Assembly: GCA_014529385.2 (NCBI GenBank)
Contig: CM043942.1
Span: 104,610,141 to 104,670,140, forward strand
From: Adiantum capillus-veneris
Taxonomy: Eukaryota; Streptophyta; Polypodiopsida; Polypodiales; Pteridaceae
Length of the DNA stretch: 60,000 bases
Direction: 5' to 3'
The position numbers and the translations under genes are program-made. Positions 1 to 13,000 of this stretch are shown piece by piece (within the stretch, counting starts at the first letter, position 1; the number at the start of each line of letters is the position of its first letter). The notes beneath the pieces were generated by a model. It did not search any database. It had not been told where the DNA came from and saw only the letters and a program-made list of their open reading frames with translations.

Positions 1-540
1 CCATGGCATCGGTTTTCGCATATATCACACTATGTACATTGTAGCATTTGGTCCCACACATCAAAAACATTAAGAGTGAGGTAGATATTTCTATTTCATA
101 TTATGCATGTGCCAAGGCACGACAACTCTCCTCATCACTATATTAGCGTACTTATCTACTATGTTTCACCACCTCCCGTAGGTGTCTATTTTCCTAGAAA
201 GGTTGGATAGGGAGCATCCTTGGTGGAGGATTTAGGCGGTCCAGGTGCTTGGAGTTTATTTCTATTGTTGGAATGTATCGCTCCTCATTACCATCAATCT
301 CATGTCCTTTTTTGTTTCATTTTGTATGTATATTATTATCCAAATGTTCAATTCAATCCAATTTTTACAAAGCCTAAAATTTTTGTGATTGTATGATTGC
401 ATAGTTGGCTTGTGAATTTATCATAGACGCTAATGCTTGCTCCTAGAACATCAATGTATCTACTTCTAGTTTCTCATTGACTCGTGATGAAGGATCAAAC
501 AATGGAGCTTCCAATAATGGAAAGTGCAAGGCTGGTGTGG
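1..540. other. No gene seen
   Basis: AT-rich sequence with no coherent reading frame or recognisable element. It precedes the decayed hAT copy and could contain that element's 5' terminal region, but I could not identify a terminal inverted repeat. Confidence 0.4.
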
Positions 541-1540
541 GAAGGTGTCCGGGCCTGAGTGGCAATTAGTAGAGAATGTAAGATCATTGATAATTGGTGC
601 TGCAAATTATGAGGCAAAGAAATATTAAGAGATGCACCTTGTATTAGGGAATACTTCTTTGGATCAGGGAATGGGACAAGTAATAGATAAAATGGAGGTA
701 GATGTAATGGCATAGGTCATGAGAGTGCTACAAAATGCTTGAGAGAGTTATTAGGAGGTGTAGCCAATGCAATACGACCTAGAATACCGACTCCAAGCCG
801 GTTGGCTTCAGAGAACCAATGCAATGTTGCCTCAACACAAGGTGGACAAAATAGTGGTGCTCCCTCCATGCTCGCCACTACACACACACAAAGAGCTAGT
901 ACTCAAGATGGATCGCCTGAGTACCAGTTTGGAATGTATCTAGAGTGAGTCAAGTAAGTCAGTAGAGGTTTTGATTAACTGCTGTTGAAGAGACACGGTC
1001 TGCTCTTGCATAAGCTATCTATTTTATAGGTGATTCTATATTGAAGGTCACACGAGAGCCATGTAAGCATGCATGGAAGAAGATTGATGAGTATGGTGCT
1101 GATTTTTCACCTCCATTATATCACCAGATGCGCACAATGTTCTTGGATAAATTCTTTGTAGACACCCAAAAGGAAATTGAAAGACTAATCTTGAAATCAA
1201 TCGATAAAACATGATACACTATATTTAGTGATGGATGGTAAAATGTGCAATGTAGGCTACTATTAATGTGATGTTATTTAGTTTTCAAGGGGAGTGCGTT
1301 ATTAAAGCTTTGGACAACTCACGTGAGATTCAGTCAAGGAGCTATATAGCTGTTATAATAACAAAGATAGTTCATCAAATAGGTTTTCCCAATGTAGTAC
1401 AAGTCATCATGGACAATGCAAAAAATTGCAGAGTAGCTAGCATCTCTTGGAGGAGCAATTTACTAGCATGGTTGCAATGCGCATAGCTTGAATCTTGTGT
1501 TGCAAGATTGGTACGTGAACCTTGAGGTGGATGATTGTCC
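540..1540 (+). pseudogene. hAT-family transposase remnant (copy 1)
   Basis: Decayed transposase of the plant hAT superfamily, whose intact members cut and paste DNA in the nucleus. A BED-type zinc-finger trace lies near 560-670: a WCCKL-stop-GKE stretch followed by an IREYFFG-like end. A linker region follows near 970-1100, where EETRSALA leads into KHAWKKIDEYG. A DUF659-like domain covers 1100-1450, with FSDGW near 1231 and VVQVIMDNAKN near 1396-1430, matching the family's VVTDNASN block. AHSLNLVLQDW sits near 1481-1513 and corresponds to the family's AHxLxLxLxD motif. Several stops and frame changes break the frame, and the catalytic C-terminal half and dimerisation region are not visible, so this copy is inactive and truncated. 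It matches the copy at 19738-21812 block by block, so both belong to one family. The assignment rests on motif order, not on a database search. Confidence 0.75.
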
Positions 1541-2224
1541 TCCTACTTGACAAAGAAGGGTATTGCTAAGTAGTGATGGATAGCATTGTAGGTTAGCATT
1601 TTGGTGGTGTGCCGAACAATTGGAAGCCATATAAACTCATTTTTTGTGACATGTGGCCTGTGGGACAAGGGAAATGCCTCACCTGTTGGTTTTATTATCT
1701 TTAAACATAGGAGTCTACATATTGTCATTTATGAATTTAAAAATGGGTGGCTTTATACACTTTGCATTTATAAGGTTAGTTCACAAGTTACCATTGCCTA
1801 TCAACACTGTCAAATGCTACTTTAATGTATACAACCATCATGTTTGATATACACCAAGTAAGTCTATCAAAACATTCACAAATCACTTTATCCACTTAGA
1901 GCATTACAAGGCAGTTTGCAAAACACATTATATGATGAGTTGAAATAGTCAATGCTTTACAACACTTTAGATTTCATTGCAAGGGTATCATATACAATGA
2001 TTCAAAAAGTCACTACAAGTTTTACAAAGCATCAACTTTCATTGCAAGGGGGGGGCACTGCAATTCACTCCAGGTTATGATGTTTATAAAGATAAATTAA
2101 AGTCTCTCTCCCTTCCAGCGGCCATCACTAAGCATTGATAGTCTTTCTCCATTTTGAACATAGAATACATAAGTTTGTCAATCAGAGCCTTGAAAATATG
2201 GGACTCCTTTTGATTTACCATGTC
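1541..2224. other. No gene seen
   Basis: Short overlapping ORFs here (1601-1847, for example) resemble no family I know. A run of nine or so G bases lies near 2048. The first part may be decayed downstream sequence of the hAT copy, but I cannot align it to the other copy. Confidence 0.35.
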
Positions 2225-2660
2225 CTACATGAGACATGGAAAATGGTACATGTGACCACAAGCTATTATGTAGTCACCACTCCAACTATGAAAAAAGTGC
2301 CCACAAATCGGGCAAGGACCCACTGCATCTTCTGTGTAAGCTGGAGGTGGCCGCAATGTGCTGGGATGCTTAATCATAGTCATGATCGATTGTTTTTGAC
2401 ATCGCTCCTCCATTTCATGGAGGTCACGCCTAAGGATCTTGATGTCTCTCTGTAACTCTTTGGGGTTCCTAGTGTCACTTGTCCCCGTTGTCTATGTGGA
2501 CGTAAGAATCTGTGTTTTCAATTCCTCCATAGCTTCATGCGTTTGTGTAGTGGCACCAACCACTACATATCTGAGATCCTCTCATGATATTGTAATCGTT
2601 TCTCTACGGGTATCCACTATGCTCTTATTGGGGGCCTTGCTGTTGAGCTCCATTGGCTCA
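2225..2660 (-). pseudogene. Coiled-coil / RING-like zinc-finger protein remnant
   Basis: Read on the minus strand, one frame runs from about 2660 to 2225 with only two internal stops. The first half is acidic and helical, ending in a heptad-like stretch (KELQRDIKILRRDLHEMEER). After a proline-rich linker comes a Cys/His cluster, CPICGHFF followed by CGHMYHFPC, with spacing CxxC-(about 12)-CxHxxHxxC. That pattern resembles a partial RING/zinc-ribbon fold, which in plants usually serves ubiquitin ligation or protein binding. The frame stops just after the last Cys, so any distal zinc ligands are missing. The kinase-like pseudogene lies about 600 bp upstream on the same strand, so the two may be decayed exons of one gene or co-captured fragments. 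The exact family is not recognised. Confidence 0.5.
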
Positions 2661-2712
2661 TTTTCAAACATATTGCACGTATAGCATCTTTGCAAACCAC
2701 AAGGGACAATCA

Positions 2713-2940
2713 CTAGGCACCATGGTCCATCACTATAGAAAAAAATTTATTTGCTACTTCGATGTCTAGAAATTGACATAAATTTTGGAAAACAAACCAC
2801 GTACTGTATCGAATCACTTTGAGTTCTTGGTCCATCGCTATATAAAAACGTCCATTTTCAAATTTAAAGGCTGGAAATTGATTTAAATTTTCACAACACA
2901 CCACACACTAGATTGAAACACTTTGCACCATGGTCCATAA
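2713..2940. repeat. Imperfect tandem duplication, unit ~110 bp
   Basis: Two diverged copies lie back to back. Each begins with a TGGTCCATCRCTATA-like stretch (near 2723 and 2829), continues through GAAATTGA(C/T)-TAAATTTT, and ends with an ATYGAAWCACTTTG block. The start of a third copy (caccatggtccat) appears at about 2925. The minus-strand ORF spanning it simply encodes the repeat twice and is not a convincing gene. Confidence 0.7.
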
Positions 2941-3254
2941 GTATTGAGAGAGAGTGTAGAATTGAGAGACATAAGATCTAACTACATAGTCCATGACTAG
3001 ACAAAAAATTGCATTTACATGTCCAATGTTTACAAATTCGATTAGATAGTTACTATTAGCAAATCAAACAAGACCACTGTCTACAAAAGTGAACAATATA
3101 AACTGGAATCTAGAGCGGATGCAAACAAACGTCTAATTAAGTTGGACTCTAGCCTCGTACATATCCAAATGCTCACTCATATTTTCCAAAGTGTTTCTTT
3201 GCCTAGGTGGGAGCTTTAAATAGTTTTTGACGTTATATTGACAATCATGCCACA

Positions 3255-3985
3255 TTCAATTTTCTTTTGCTTTTACTTTTTCTTTTGCCAAGGCACATTG
3301 TAATTCTTTTAAAAATCTTTACACCAATCACATAGTTCCTTGATGCAAAAAGAAAGTGCAATATAGGTGTCAATGGCTTTAGAGTAGGGATAGGTAGATT
3401 TTGGGTTGCAAAGCTCGGGGGCCTTCCATGGGCATAAGGCATGCTTTGTGGAACTTGCAATGTGGGTTTCTTGCTTCTTAATGCCCACTTGCAGTGCTAA
3501 TCCCCAATCAATGACACCCACACGTGGCACACACCGTCCTTGGTGAAATCAGTCATGATGTTCCATGGGTGCAAGTCACAGTGAATAATTCCTTTGCTAT
3601 ATGTGCTATGGTCTTCACCAGGGCATCCATAAAAGAAGGCACCTAATCAAGCATATGCTTGCACATCTCTACTAACTCTTGCTCTGTTGGGGGGTGTCTA
3701 GGATCTTCCTTTTGAACTGCCAATATGTTGGAAAATTTCCCTTCAAGTGGTGGAACACATTTTAACTTGTTGCCTAGATCCATTCCATTGAATCGAGAAA
3801 ACATGAGTGACTATGGCTCTTCATGTGTTTGTGCTATGCATCTTACGATGCCCCTATGGAAAAACTGCACACTTGCTGAGAGCTCACTTTATCCCATTAC
3901 ACTTCGCAGAGAATGTATGTCATTGAAAATTTCTTATCCTCCAATATGTAATCGCCCCTTGTCTTTTGGTCTTTCTTTTGTAGAC
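3255..3985 (-). pseudogene. Protein-kinase-like pseudogene
   Basis: Minus-strand remains of a kinase-fold catalytic domain. An N-terminal part (near 3880-3620) reads NGMDLGNKLK..VPPLEGKFS..PPTEQELVEMCKHML. Then come the catalytic-loop motif HCDLHPWN at 3583-3560, equivalent to HRDxKxxN, and a metal-binding loop VIDWG near 3505-3515, in place of DFG. An APEL activation-segment end lies near 3425, followed by an alphaF-like segment (YPYSKAIDTY). Intact kinases of this fold transfer phosphate from ATP to Ser/Thr residues. At least two frame changes and two stops break it, and the glycine-rich loop and VAIK lysine are not visible, so it is a dead or partial copy. The HCD, DWG and histidine-in-loop variants are unusual and may mark a lineage-specific family. 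No subfamily name is justified. Confidence 0.65.
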
Positions 3986-4521
3986 TAGGAGTACTCCTAT
4001 CCTCTCTCAGGAAGCTTTGTATTTTCTTTCCTTTTTTCTTCAATTTAATTCAATTGTTCTTTCAAAAAAAAAACTACCCATGCTTGCATGTACTTCTGCC
4101 AGCATGGAGGTTAACTTTATAATGGGGCCCCGCCTGTCCATAAAATGGGGGTGTCCCGGTATTGGGGGTTTTACCCTAAGCGTAGTTGATTTTGGCAGGC
4201 ACTCTTGCCCTTCAAATTTCAAGTGTTTACATAAATTATGTATTTGTTGAAAGGTAGGCCACATTTTTACCCGTAAAAAACGCTCCAAAACGGTAACCTT
4301 GTTTCTGTTTCACGTAAATGAAGACCAAGTCTAAAGTCAAAACTATACCTGCAGTGAAGATCTCGGTTCTGATATAGAGAAAGGTTTGCTGTACTTGTGA
4401 TATGGCTGGGACGGTGGACCGTCACAAGATTACGTTGTGCGGAGATGAGAAGAAAAGGGTGGTGGAAGCCACTGCACGCGCCCGCCCATAGCTATCTGTC
4501 GTGTGTCCAAACTAAGGAGAC

Positions 4522-4524
<3 letters not shown>
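3986..4524. other. No gene seen
   Basis: Non-coding or unrecognised. G+C content rises toward the GA microsatellites at 4525 and 4667. ORFs on both strands are short and mutually overlapping. Confidence 0.35.

Positions 4525-4566
<42 letters not shown>
4525..4566. repeat. (GA)n microsatellite
   Basis: A perfect GA run of about 42 bp. It is one of ten or so GA/CT tracts in the window. Apparent poly-Arg/Glu or Ser/Leu ORFs across it are artefacts of the repeat. Confidence 0.97.
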
Positions 4567-4569
<3 letters not shown>

Positions 4570-4663
4570 CCCGCACGTGGACCTTGCAGAGAGGGCATCA
4601 ATTGCATATGATTTCTGCAATGTGCAGTCTATGGGCGCGCTTTGTGGCCCCTGATTTGTGGGT

Positions 4664-4666
<3 letters not shown>

Positions 4667-4704
<38 letters not shown>
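4667..4704. repeat. (AG)n microsatellite
   Basis: A perfect AG run of about 38 bp, roughly 100 bp downstream of the previous GA tract. The two tracts and their spacer may be duplicate ends of one decayed element, but no flanking homology was found. Confidence 0.97.
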
Positions 4705-4705
<1 letters not shown>

Positions 4706-7129
4706 AGGGCTCGAGCCCCGGGGGCCGGGCGCATGGTCTTGTCCGCTGGAAAATGACGCCCACTTTACTGTGTGGCCCTGAAGGGACGTCTTCAACAAGC
4801 ATATTGTCATGACCTTGAGAAGGTGTTCACTTCACAGTAGCATCCATCACACCACCTTCTGCTATTCACGTGGCCTTCATCCCGTCTCCTGTTTACTTTC
4901 ACGTGGCCAATGGCCATGCATTTGCGTTTTTGGCCCACATAAAGCATTCAACTGTTGGTGAAAGTTGCAAGATGCTCTTACCTACACTTCCTAAGCACTT
5001 CCCTAAGGAAGAGAAACTTCCATGGCTGCCCGTCCTTGAGGAAATGCTATAATCCTATTAGCTAGCCTTTGCAATTGCAATGCCAATATTTAGCTATCCT
5101 TCCTACTTTTGGTCCAATCTAATTTCTAGCATGATAATTACCCATCCTTCCCATTATCACCAAAAACTTAAGGGAATGAAAATTTGCATATTTTGAAGCC
5201 TTGCATGCATTAGCAAATGGGCAGAGCAAAAGGGGCAACTTTCAAATCAAAACAAGAACCCTATTTTTTAATTCAAAAACCAATTACATCTCCCCAATCT
5301 CGAAAAAATAAATAGCCTTTCAAAACATCAACAAGGAATAAGTGAAGGGCGAGTTTAGGAAATGGAAAGACCAATGGAAGTGGAAAGTCAAAAGACTTTT
5401 TGTGTTTATATAAAAAGAGATGGTCAAGTGCACATTACTACATTTGTGTTTTTCTTTGTTTAATTTTCCTTCAGCATTTTCTTCTCTTTAGAGTGTCCTT
5501 GCACAATGTAAGTAGTGAATATATTTATTTTGAATCCATTAGGTGTACCAATAGCCACATATCTAGAATAAACAAAAACACAAGTTCAACTAGTGCATTC
5601 TCTTGGGCTTGCAAGTAACATTTAGTGGCGTATGCAATAGATTCATCACCAAATGCATCATACAACCACAAGCCTTAAAGATTGCTTTACACCAACTACT
5701 CAAATGCGATCATGGTCTTTTGTTTCATCTACTTCTTAGCTATCCAAGCATCCCCTAGTAGCCGCTTTACATCAACTACTCAAATGTGATCATGGTCCTT
5801 TGTTTCATCTTCTTCTTAGCTATGCAAGCATTCCCTGGTAGTTGTATCCTATAGGTGTTCAATGCCCCTTCAAGTGATTTTTAGCAACTCTTACATCTTT
5901 GCAACTAGGTTCAAGCCTTTCTTGGACAACCACCAAAAATTTGTGCATTTGAGTTTGTCCATTTCCTCATTAGTTGGAAAAAAACTTTTGCACGACCAAT
6001 AAACTAAAGATGAGTGACACAAAGATCAAGTTGAGAAGATAAAATTCTTGAAAGCTTGTTGGTTAAAAGTATATAAAGTCCCTTCTTACTAACTTAGCGT
6101 TGAGACTTGTCTTGGTGAAAGGAATGCCCATTGATCTCTGTTAGCGAGTCCTCGCGACGGACATTTATAGCATAGCTTTTTGGCACTTACATAATGTCAA
6201 TACTCAAAGAAGCGACTCGGATGGGGAACGAAGACTCTTTGAGGTTTTCAAACTCAAAAAAGTGAGCCGATAGAATAACTCAATACCTAACACGTGCAAA
6301 TCTCTTGCTCTTGGATCTGACAATGTGCCTAAGTCCTACGTCACTGCCCTCAGCCATCAATCTATTTTGGCACTCAAACGGAGTCCAAATGCTACAAAAC
6401 TTTAGGAGAGGGTCAAAGACACTTAGGGATACTATTCTACCAAGTTTGGTCGCATTTTGAGGAGGTACCAAAATCATGATCCATCATAATTTAGGTCTCA
6501 AAAACTGCAACAAAACACATCAAATAGGTCGCCCTAGGGTCTAGGGATACTCTCCTATAGTCGAAATGTGAAAAAATACTCATTATCGCACTCAAATCAT
6601 CTGATTTAGCCTTCTAACTCATAGTCAAAAATCACAATAGAATCGACAATGAGCATACTTGAATGAAAGAGCATCAAACAACGAACACACTACAAGTTTC
6701 AGGATTGAAATGTCATTATCAGAACTCAAGATATGTGGATTACAAGTTGTAGGGAAAAATCACCCTTAGCCGTACGCTTCAAACTCTTCAAAAACTTAAC
6801 AATGATTCCTCCTTTTCCAACTTTACTACTCAGACTTTATATCTAGGGCTCTGTTGGCCAATGGCTGACTGTACTAGACTCAGACTCATTACATATTTTA
6901 TCCTCAGCTTCGCAGAGCTTGTCCATCTTTGAGTCAAAGATTATCAAAATAATTACAAGGGTTTAGGAAAAACAACAAGAGTACATCCAAATTATAGACT
7001 TAAGGAAGGACGGGTTGACTTGAAGGACACTCATCTAGCTTGACTGCAAACATTTCCCCCTTCCTAGTCTTCGCACGTCCTCGTGCAAACTGCATTTGTC
7101 TACTTTGGTGCGCTTGGCTTTGCTAGGTC
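4705..7129. other. No gene seen (apart from the 80-bp duplication)
   Basis: AT-rich DNA with only short ORFs on both strands. I found no LTR, coding motif or RNA gene. The tandem duplication at 5684-5843 is listed separately. Confidence 0.4.
5684..5843. repeat. Tandem duplication, unit 80 bp
   Basis: Two adjacent copies start with GCTTTACAYCAACTACTCAA at 5684 and 5764, exactly 80 bp apart. They share ATCATGGTCYTTTGTTTCATC and end in CCCTRGTAG. A handful of substitutions separate them. Confidence 0.85.
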
Positions 7130-9945
7130 AACCACTGGAGTTCTTCATGTAGCTTCTTTAGTAGTCCAGTGTTTGTTTTTCTAGTGTTCGTGTGAGTTGC
7201 TTGAACCTTTCCGCTCTTGCTTTGATCTCTACCTTTGTGGCGGCGAGTTCCCTGAATGCGTTATTGCTTAGAGTGCTCTGGTAGGCAATGTGTCCAGCTG
7301 GGATATTTATAGTCATGAGGTTGAATATAGATGAGTCGAGTTCGAAGAACCCAATCATGGACACCTCTTTGAAAGTTTGCATGTAGTGTGAAGGCAAAAA
7401 CATGACCCAGGCATCCATGATGATGTTTGTGCTGGGAATCTCCATCTCTAAGTTCCAAAGTAAGCCTCTGACTCCTGCCAGAAATACCTAACAAGGATGT
7501 TCTGCAGCCTCTATGTTGTCAAATATTATGATGCAGGTGATTATCATCTTTGAAATCATTACCAACATTTGGCAAGCCAGGTCCGGAACATGCTTCATCT
7601 GAGTGATGACTCCTTTGAGATTGTTGACCATATATTTCTTTGTTGGTGGAAAGTTTCCGACGGGCTTCATTAGGACAATGTACTTAAGCACTGCCGGTCT
7701 TTTACTTTGTTAATTGTAGAGATTATCCTAGGATCGCCTTCTATTGATGGGGCAAAGTGGGATCGACCTTGAGATGTTGTGGCATGTTTTTGTGTTAGGT
7801 TTCACTGATTGGTCGCTTCTCAAACCGCTTCTTTCTCCACAAGATTGGTTGTCGATTATTGCTTGGATTTGAGTTGTAGTTACCTTTGTGGTTGGGCCCA
7901 ATGCTGGGCAGCATTTTCCTTTTCCATAAGAGAGTCTCTTATCTCATTAGTGGTAGTGCAATCATATCATGCACACGGTTCTTTACCACTTCATCAAGTG
8001 TAATCATCAAAAGTGCGGCTAATTTGAGTACCTTGAGTTTTTACTACAGATATTCCTTGTCTGAGGGATGACGCACTTTTGAGATCCACGTTTGAATTTC
8101 TTCTTTGGCAGTTTCGTGAGCTTCCTTTCCCTCTGTATGTTCAAAGTCCTGTAAGGCCACCTCTACACTAGTGCTAGGCATGTAAGAGGTCGAAGATCCG
8201 TTCTGAAATTTGTTCTTGACCTGTCACCTGAGAAACTTTCATAGTAGTTGGTTGGGCCTTTAATGGCCATATCCCGTTGTTGTAGTGTCGCCATATGTGC
8301 AGCGCTTTGAGCATCCAACTCTTCCTTGGCCTTTGCCAGCTATTCCTACAGCTGTCAATTTCATCATCTCTTGCTTTTTAAATGGCCTTATGGCCTGTTG
8401 TCATGATTTGTCTAACATATTGCTCTTGAGCTAGGGTGGCCTTTAAATCTTGTAGCTCTTGTATCAACGAGGGTGGTGTTGCTGAAGTACTTGTAGGTGC
8501 TAGTGTCTCTTCCATGGCTAGGAGCTATGTAAGTGTTTTTCTCACATTTGCATATGATTCTCCGAGTTTGACATTCTTTGCTTTTCTTTGGCCAGCTCTT
8601 CCTCTAGGTTTTGTTGCTCTACTTGTAAATTTGTATTTACCTCATTAAAAGCTTGATATTCCTTGTAGTAATATGTAGCATTTCTTGTTTGCATTGTAGT
8701 TTCAACTGGATTTGTGATTGCACTGTTTGTAATTCCTCAATCTTTTGTCGCAATTCCTAATTGTCTTTATTTACTTTAGCAACTCTCATTTGGTATGCTC
8801 CGGCTCCAAGTCACGTAGGTTGTAGAGTTCTCTTTGACATTGAAATTGTAGCTTGATTTGTTCCGAATGTGCTTCAATGTCAAAAGACTTTATCAATTGA
8901 CTCCCTTCATCTATTATTGCCTGTGAGCAGGGGAACATGGGCTTTTATTGTGTATTTTAAGGTTTGTAAGAGGTAACCGCTTATGTCGTGTTTTTTGATT
9001 CCACTATTTTACCCTTATCATGTTTTCCTTTAGGTGCAATTGGAGTTTGTTTAATCTCTTGACCTTCAACATCCTCCGTATTTTGGGTGGTAGGTGTTAT
9101 TGGCAACACTTTGTTGGTTGTTTGCTTTGGCAATGTTGTTGTCTGCTCGCACGTCTTCTCTCTCAACTCTTCGGTTAGCTGATTTTTGAGTAGGAGGAGG
9201 GGTGGTTGGTTGATTTGATTTTTTGTGTGAATTTCTAAATGATCTACACCACCTTCCTCTTCAGTATTTTCTCCTTTCTATGAGTTTTGTAGGCCTCTGC
9301 TTTAATATATTCATCAGATGATTCTAGATCATCGACGCATTGCCATTTGGACTCTTCTCATTCCCTTTTCTCAGCTTTACGTTTGAGCTCAGTCTGAATC
9401 CGATGTCGCATGTCACTGGCAATATTCGGATTCTCCGTGGCTACCCTTACTTTGTACTATTTGATCTTTTCTAGGGCATCGGCTTTGTGGTGTTCCAATG
9501 GATTGTTCTCATCTTCCTCTCCCTCATCACCTGCCTTAGCTCCAAGGTTTCTTTTTTCCTTATCCCTATGATTATGGAGCTTTTCTCTTAGGGCTTGAGC
9601 TTCTTCCATATACCTTTGGGTTTGCGTAATGGGTATAGTATTTGTCAGCCTAGCAGACCTTTTTTTGAGACGTGTTTTGCGGATTTTATATCCTCCTCTC
9701 CTTCTGAAGATTGATACTCTGAGGGAGTATCCCTGTTCTTTGATTAATTTCATCACTGGGTGGCACATCAAATTCTGTCTCTTCACTATCAGATTTTTGT
9801 TTCCTTGAGGTTTGTCTAGTTTCTTTCTTTCTTGTGGGTTGTACTGTAGAGGATCCTACCACCAGCTTCGCTGCTCTTTTGTATTTTTGAATTAACTCCA
9901 ATTGCATCTCCACGAGTGGTAGTTCATCAATCATTCCCAATGCTT
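7130..9945 (-). pseudogene. Long decayed ORF, coiled-coil-rich, unknown function
   Basis: On the minus strand, successive open segments between 9945 and 7130 share a biased composition and look like one long ancient reading frame cut by stops and frameshifts. The 5' part (9940-9690) is Lys/Arg/Glu-rich, with TRKKETRQTSRKQKSDSEE. The next segment (9670-9457) is strongly helical (QRYMEEAQALREKLHNHRDK). Then come a Thr/Lys-rich piece (9166-8981) and a segment near 8515-8340 reading MEETLAPTSTSATPPS then LIQELQDLKATLAQEQ, another predicted coiled coil. The last segments (7691-7158) are more hydrophobic. No zinc finger, protease or polymerase motif is visible. It could be a retroelement gag-like region or a structural host gene; I cannot decide. 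Confidence 0.4.
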
Positions 9946-10016
9946 AGTATGTACTTCTAGTTAGTAGTGTCCCCCATTCATGTAGGTCTTGTCGTGATCA
10001 TTGTGCTTTAGATTTG

Positions 10017-13000
10017 CAGCTTGCAAGAAAACATCATCCTTCCTATCTTGGGAAAGTTTCATGGCCATCGCAAATTGCCTCAACGGTCATTAGTACCCTG
10101 GATCGCCATTCTTTTGCCGTTGGATCCTTCGCGAGCCCAATGGAAAATGATTGGCGATTATGCTCGTTGTGTAGCACATGATCAACAAGATGAAAACAAA
10201 TGCCATGAAACTTTGTAGGGGTGAGGGAAGCACCCAAGTCCCTACGCTTGAAAAGTTTCATGGCCATCGTAAGCCGTCTCAATAGTCATTCGTGGCAATT
10301 GCCATTTTTTTGTCGTTGGGCCGTTGGCGGCGGGCTCAATGGCAAAAAATTGGTGATTAGACAATACATAACCTATGAGAGTGCGTGTGATACCCATGAC
10401 ACTTTATAGGAATGGGAAAATCATCCTATTCCCCACCCTTGAAAAGTTTTTAGGTCATCGTAAACCGTTTTGACGGTCATTAGTGACATAATCATCAATT
10501 TTTTACGTTTGACCCTTGGCGAGCCCAATGGAAAAACATTGGCGATTGTGCAAAGCCTTACCATTGAGATGGCAATGGATGGCCATGAAACTTTGCAAAA
10601 TCATGGCACATACCCTACTCTTTTCCTTTGCAAAGTTTCATGGCCATCGCAAGCCGTCTCGACGATCATTGGTGGCACAATCTCCATTTTCTTACCATTG
10701 GGCCCCTTAGCGAACCGAATGGCAAAACTTTGGCAACAACTGGGAGTACCTAACGACCAACGAGATAAAAATGGCTAGCTATGGAACTTTGCAAGGGTGG
10801 GAAAAGCATCCTACTCCCCATACTTGTAGATTTGCATGGCGATCAGAAGCCGTATGAATGGTCATTAATAGCACAATTGCCACTTTTTTTCCGTTCATCC
10901 CTTGGCATCCAATGGCAAAAAGTTGGCGATTGTGTAAGATCTGAACAATGAGATGGCAATGAATGGCCATAAAGCTTTGCAGTGGGGATGGTCATTATTG
11001 ACGCAATCGCCATTTTTTTTGCAGTTGGGCCCTTGTCGGGCTCAATCGCAAAAAATTGACAATTGTGCAGTGCGTAACAAACGAGACGGCAATAGATGGC
11101 CATGAAACTTTGTAGGGATAGGGGAAGCACCCTAATCCCAACCTCTACAAATTTAATGGCCATAGCAAGTCATCTCACTAGTCATTAGTGGCACAATCAC
11201 CATTTTTTTGTTGTTGGGCCCTTGGCAAGCCCAATTGTAAAACATTGCCAATTATGCGATGCATGAACGATGATACACCAATGGATGGCCATAACTTTTT
11301 GTAAGGCTAGGAAAAGCATCCTAGTCCCTATCCCTACCAAGTTTTATGGCGAGTGAAAGCCGTCTTGATAGTCATTAGTGACACAATCTCCACTCTTCTG
11401 CCGTTAGGCCGTTGGTGAGCCCAATGGTAAAAAAATTGATGATTGTGAAGCTTGACCAACAAGAATGCAACGGATGGTCATTGAACTTTAAAAGGGTAGA
11501 AAAAGAATCCTACTCCTAGCCCTAGAAAAATTTCATGTCCATTGCAAGTCGTCTTCACGGTCAGTAGTGGCACAATCGCCATTTTTTGCAATCGGGCCCT
11601 TGGCGAGTACAATGGCAAAAAAATGGTGATTGTGCATGGCCTCACCAACGAGATGACAACGGATGGCCATGAAACTTTGTAGGAGCAAGAGAAGCACCCT
11701 ACTCCCTACCTCAACAATTTTTCATGGCCATTCCAAACCGCTTCGATGGTCATTAGTACCCTAAACCACCGTTTCGTTGTCGTTTGGCCCTTGGCAAGCC
11801 CAATGGAAAAATATTCACAATTGTGCAAGGCTTCATTGACAAGACAGCAACAGATGGCCATGAAACTTTGTAAGGGTAGGGGAAGCACCCAAATTCTCAC
11901 TCCTACAAAGTTTCATGGCCATCGCAAGCCGTCCCAACGGTCATTAGCGGCACGATAGCCAGGTTTTTGTCATTGGTCCCTTGGCAAGCTCAACGGTAAA
12001 AAAAACGGTGATTAGGCAGTGCCTGACATACGAGACAACAATTGATAACCATGAAACTTTACATGGGTGGGGGAAAAATTCTATTCTCTACCCTTGCAAA
12101 GATTCATGACCATCACAAGTTATATCAATTGTCATTATCACCATTTTTTTGTCGCTGGGCCCTTGGCTTGCAAGCCCAATGGCAAATTACCATTGAGACG
12201 GCAATGGATGGCCATGAAACTTTGTAGAGTGAAGGAAAGTATCATACTCTTTGCCCTCGCAAAGTTTCATGGCCATAACAATTTGTCACGAAGGTTATTA
12301 GTGGCACAATCACCATTTTTTTTCCATTGGGTCCCTTGGCAAGTCCAATGGCAAAAAATTGGCGATGAGGCAGCGTCTGACCAACAAGATGACAATGGAT
12401 GGCCATGAAACTTTTCAAGAGCAAGAAAAGAATCCTACTCCATTCCATTGCAAAGTTTCATGGCCATTGCAAGAAGTCTCAAAGGTCATTTTAGTGGCAC
12501 AATTGCCACATTTTTGCCATTGGGCCTTTGGTGAGCCCAATGGAAAAAAATTGGTGATTGTGCAGGGCTTGACCGATGAGACGACAACGGATGGCCATGA
12601 AACTTTTCACGGGTAGGGAAACATTATACTCCTTCTCCCTACAAAGTTTCATGGCCATTCCAAGGATCATTAGTGGCACAATTGCCATTTTTCTATCGTT
12701 GGGTCCTTGGGGAGCCCAATGACAAAAAATTGGTAATTTTGCAGGACATGACCAATGAGACGGCAACGGATGGCTATGAAACTTTGCACAAGTAGGAGAG
12801 GCCCCTTACTACCTACTCCTACAAAGTTTTATAGCCATTGCAAGGCATCTCAATGGTCATTAGTGGCACAATCATCATTTTTTGTCGTTGGCCCAATGTA
12901 GAAAATTGGCAATTATGCACCGTTTGATCGACGAGACAGCACTGGACAGCCATCAAACTTTGAAAAGGAAAAAAAGCATCTTTTTCTCTACCCTTGAAGA

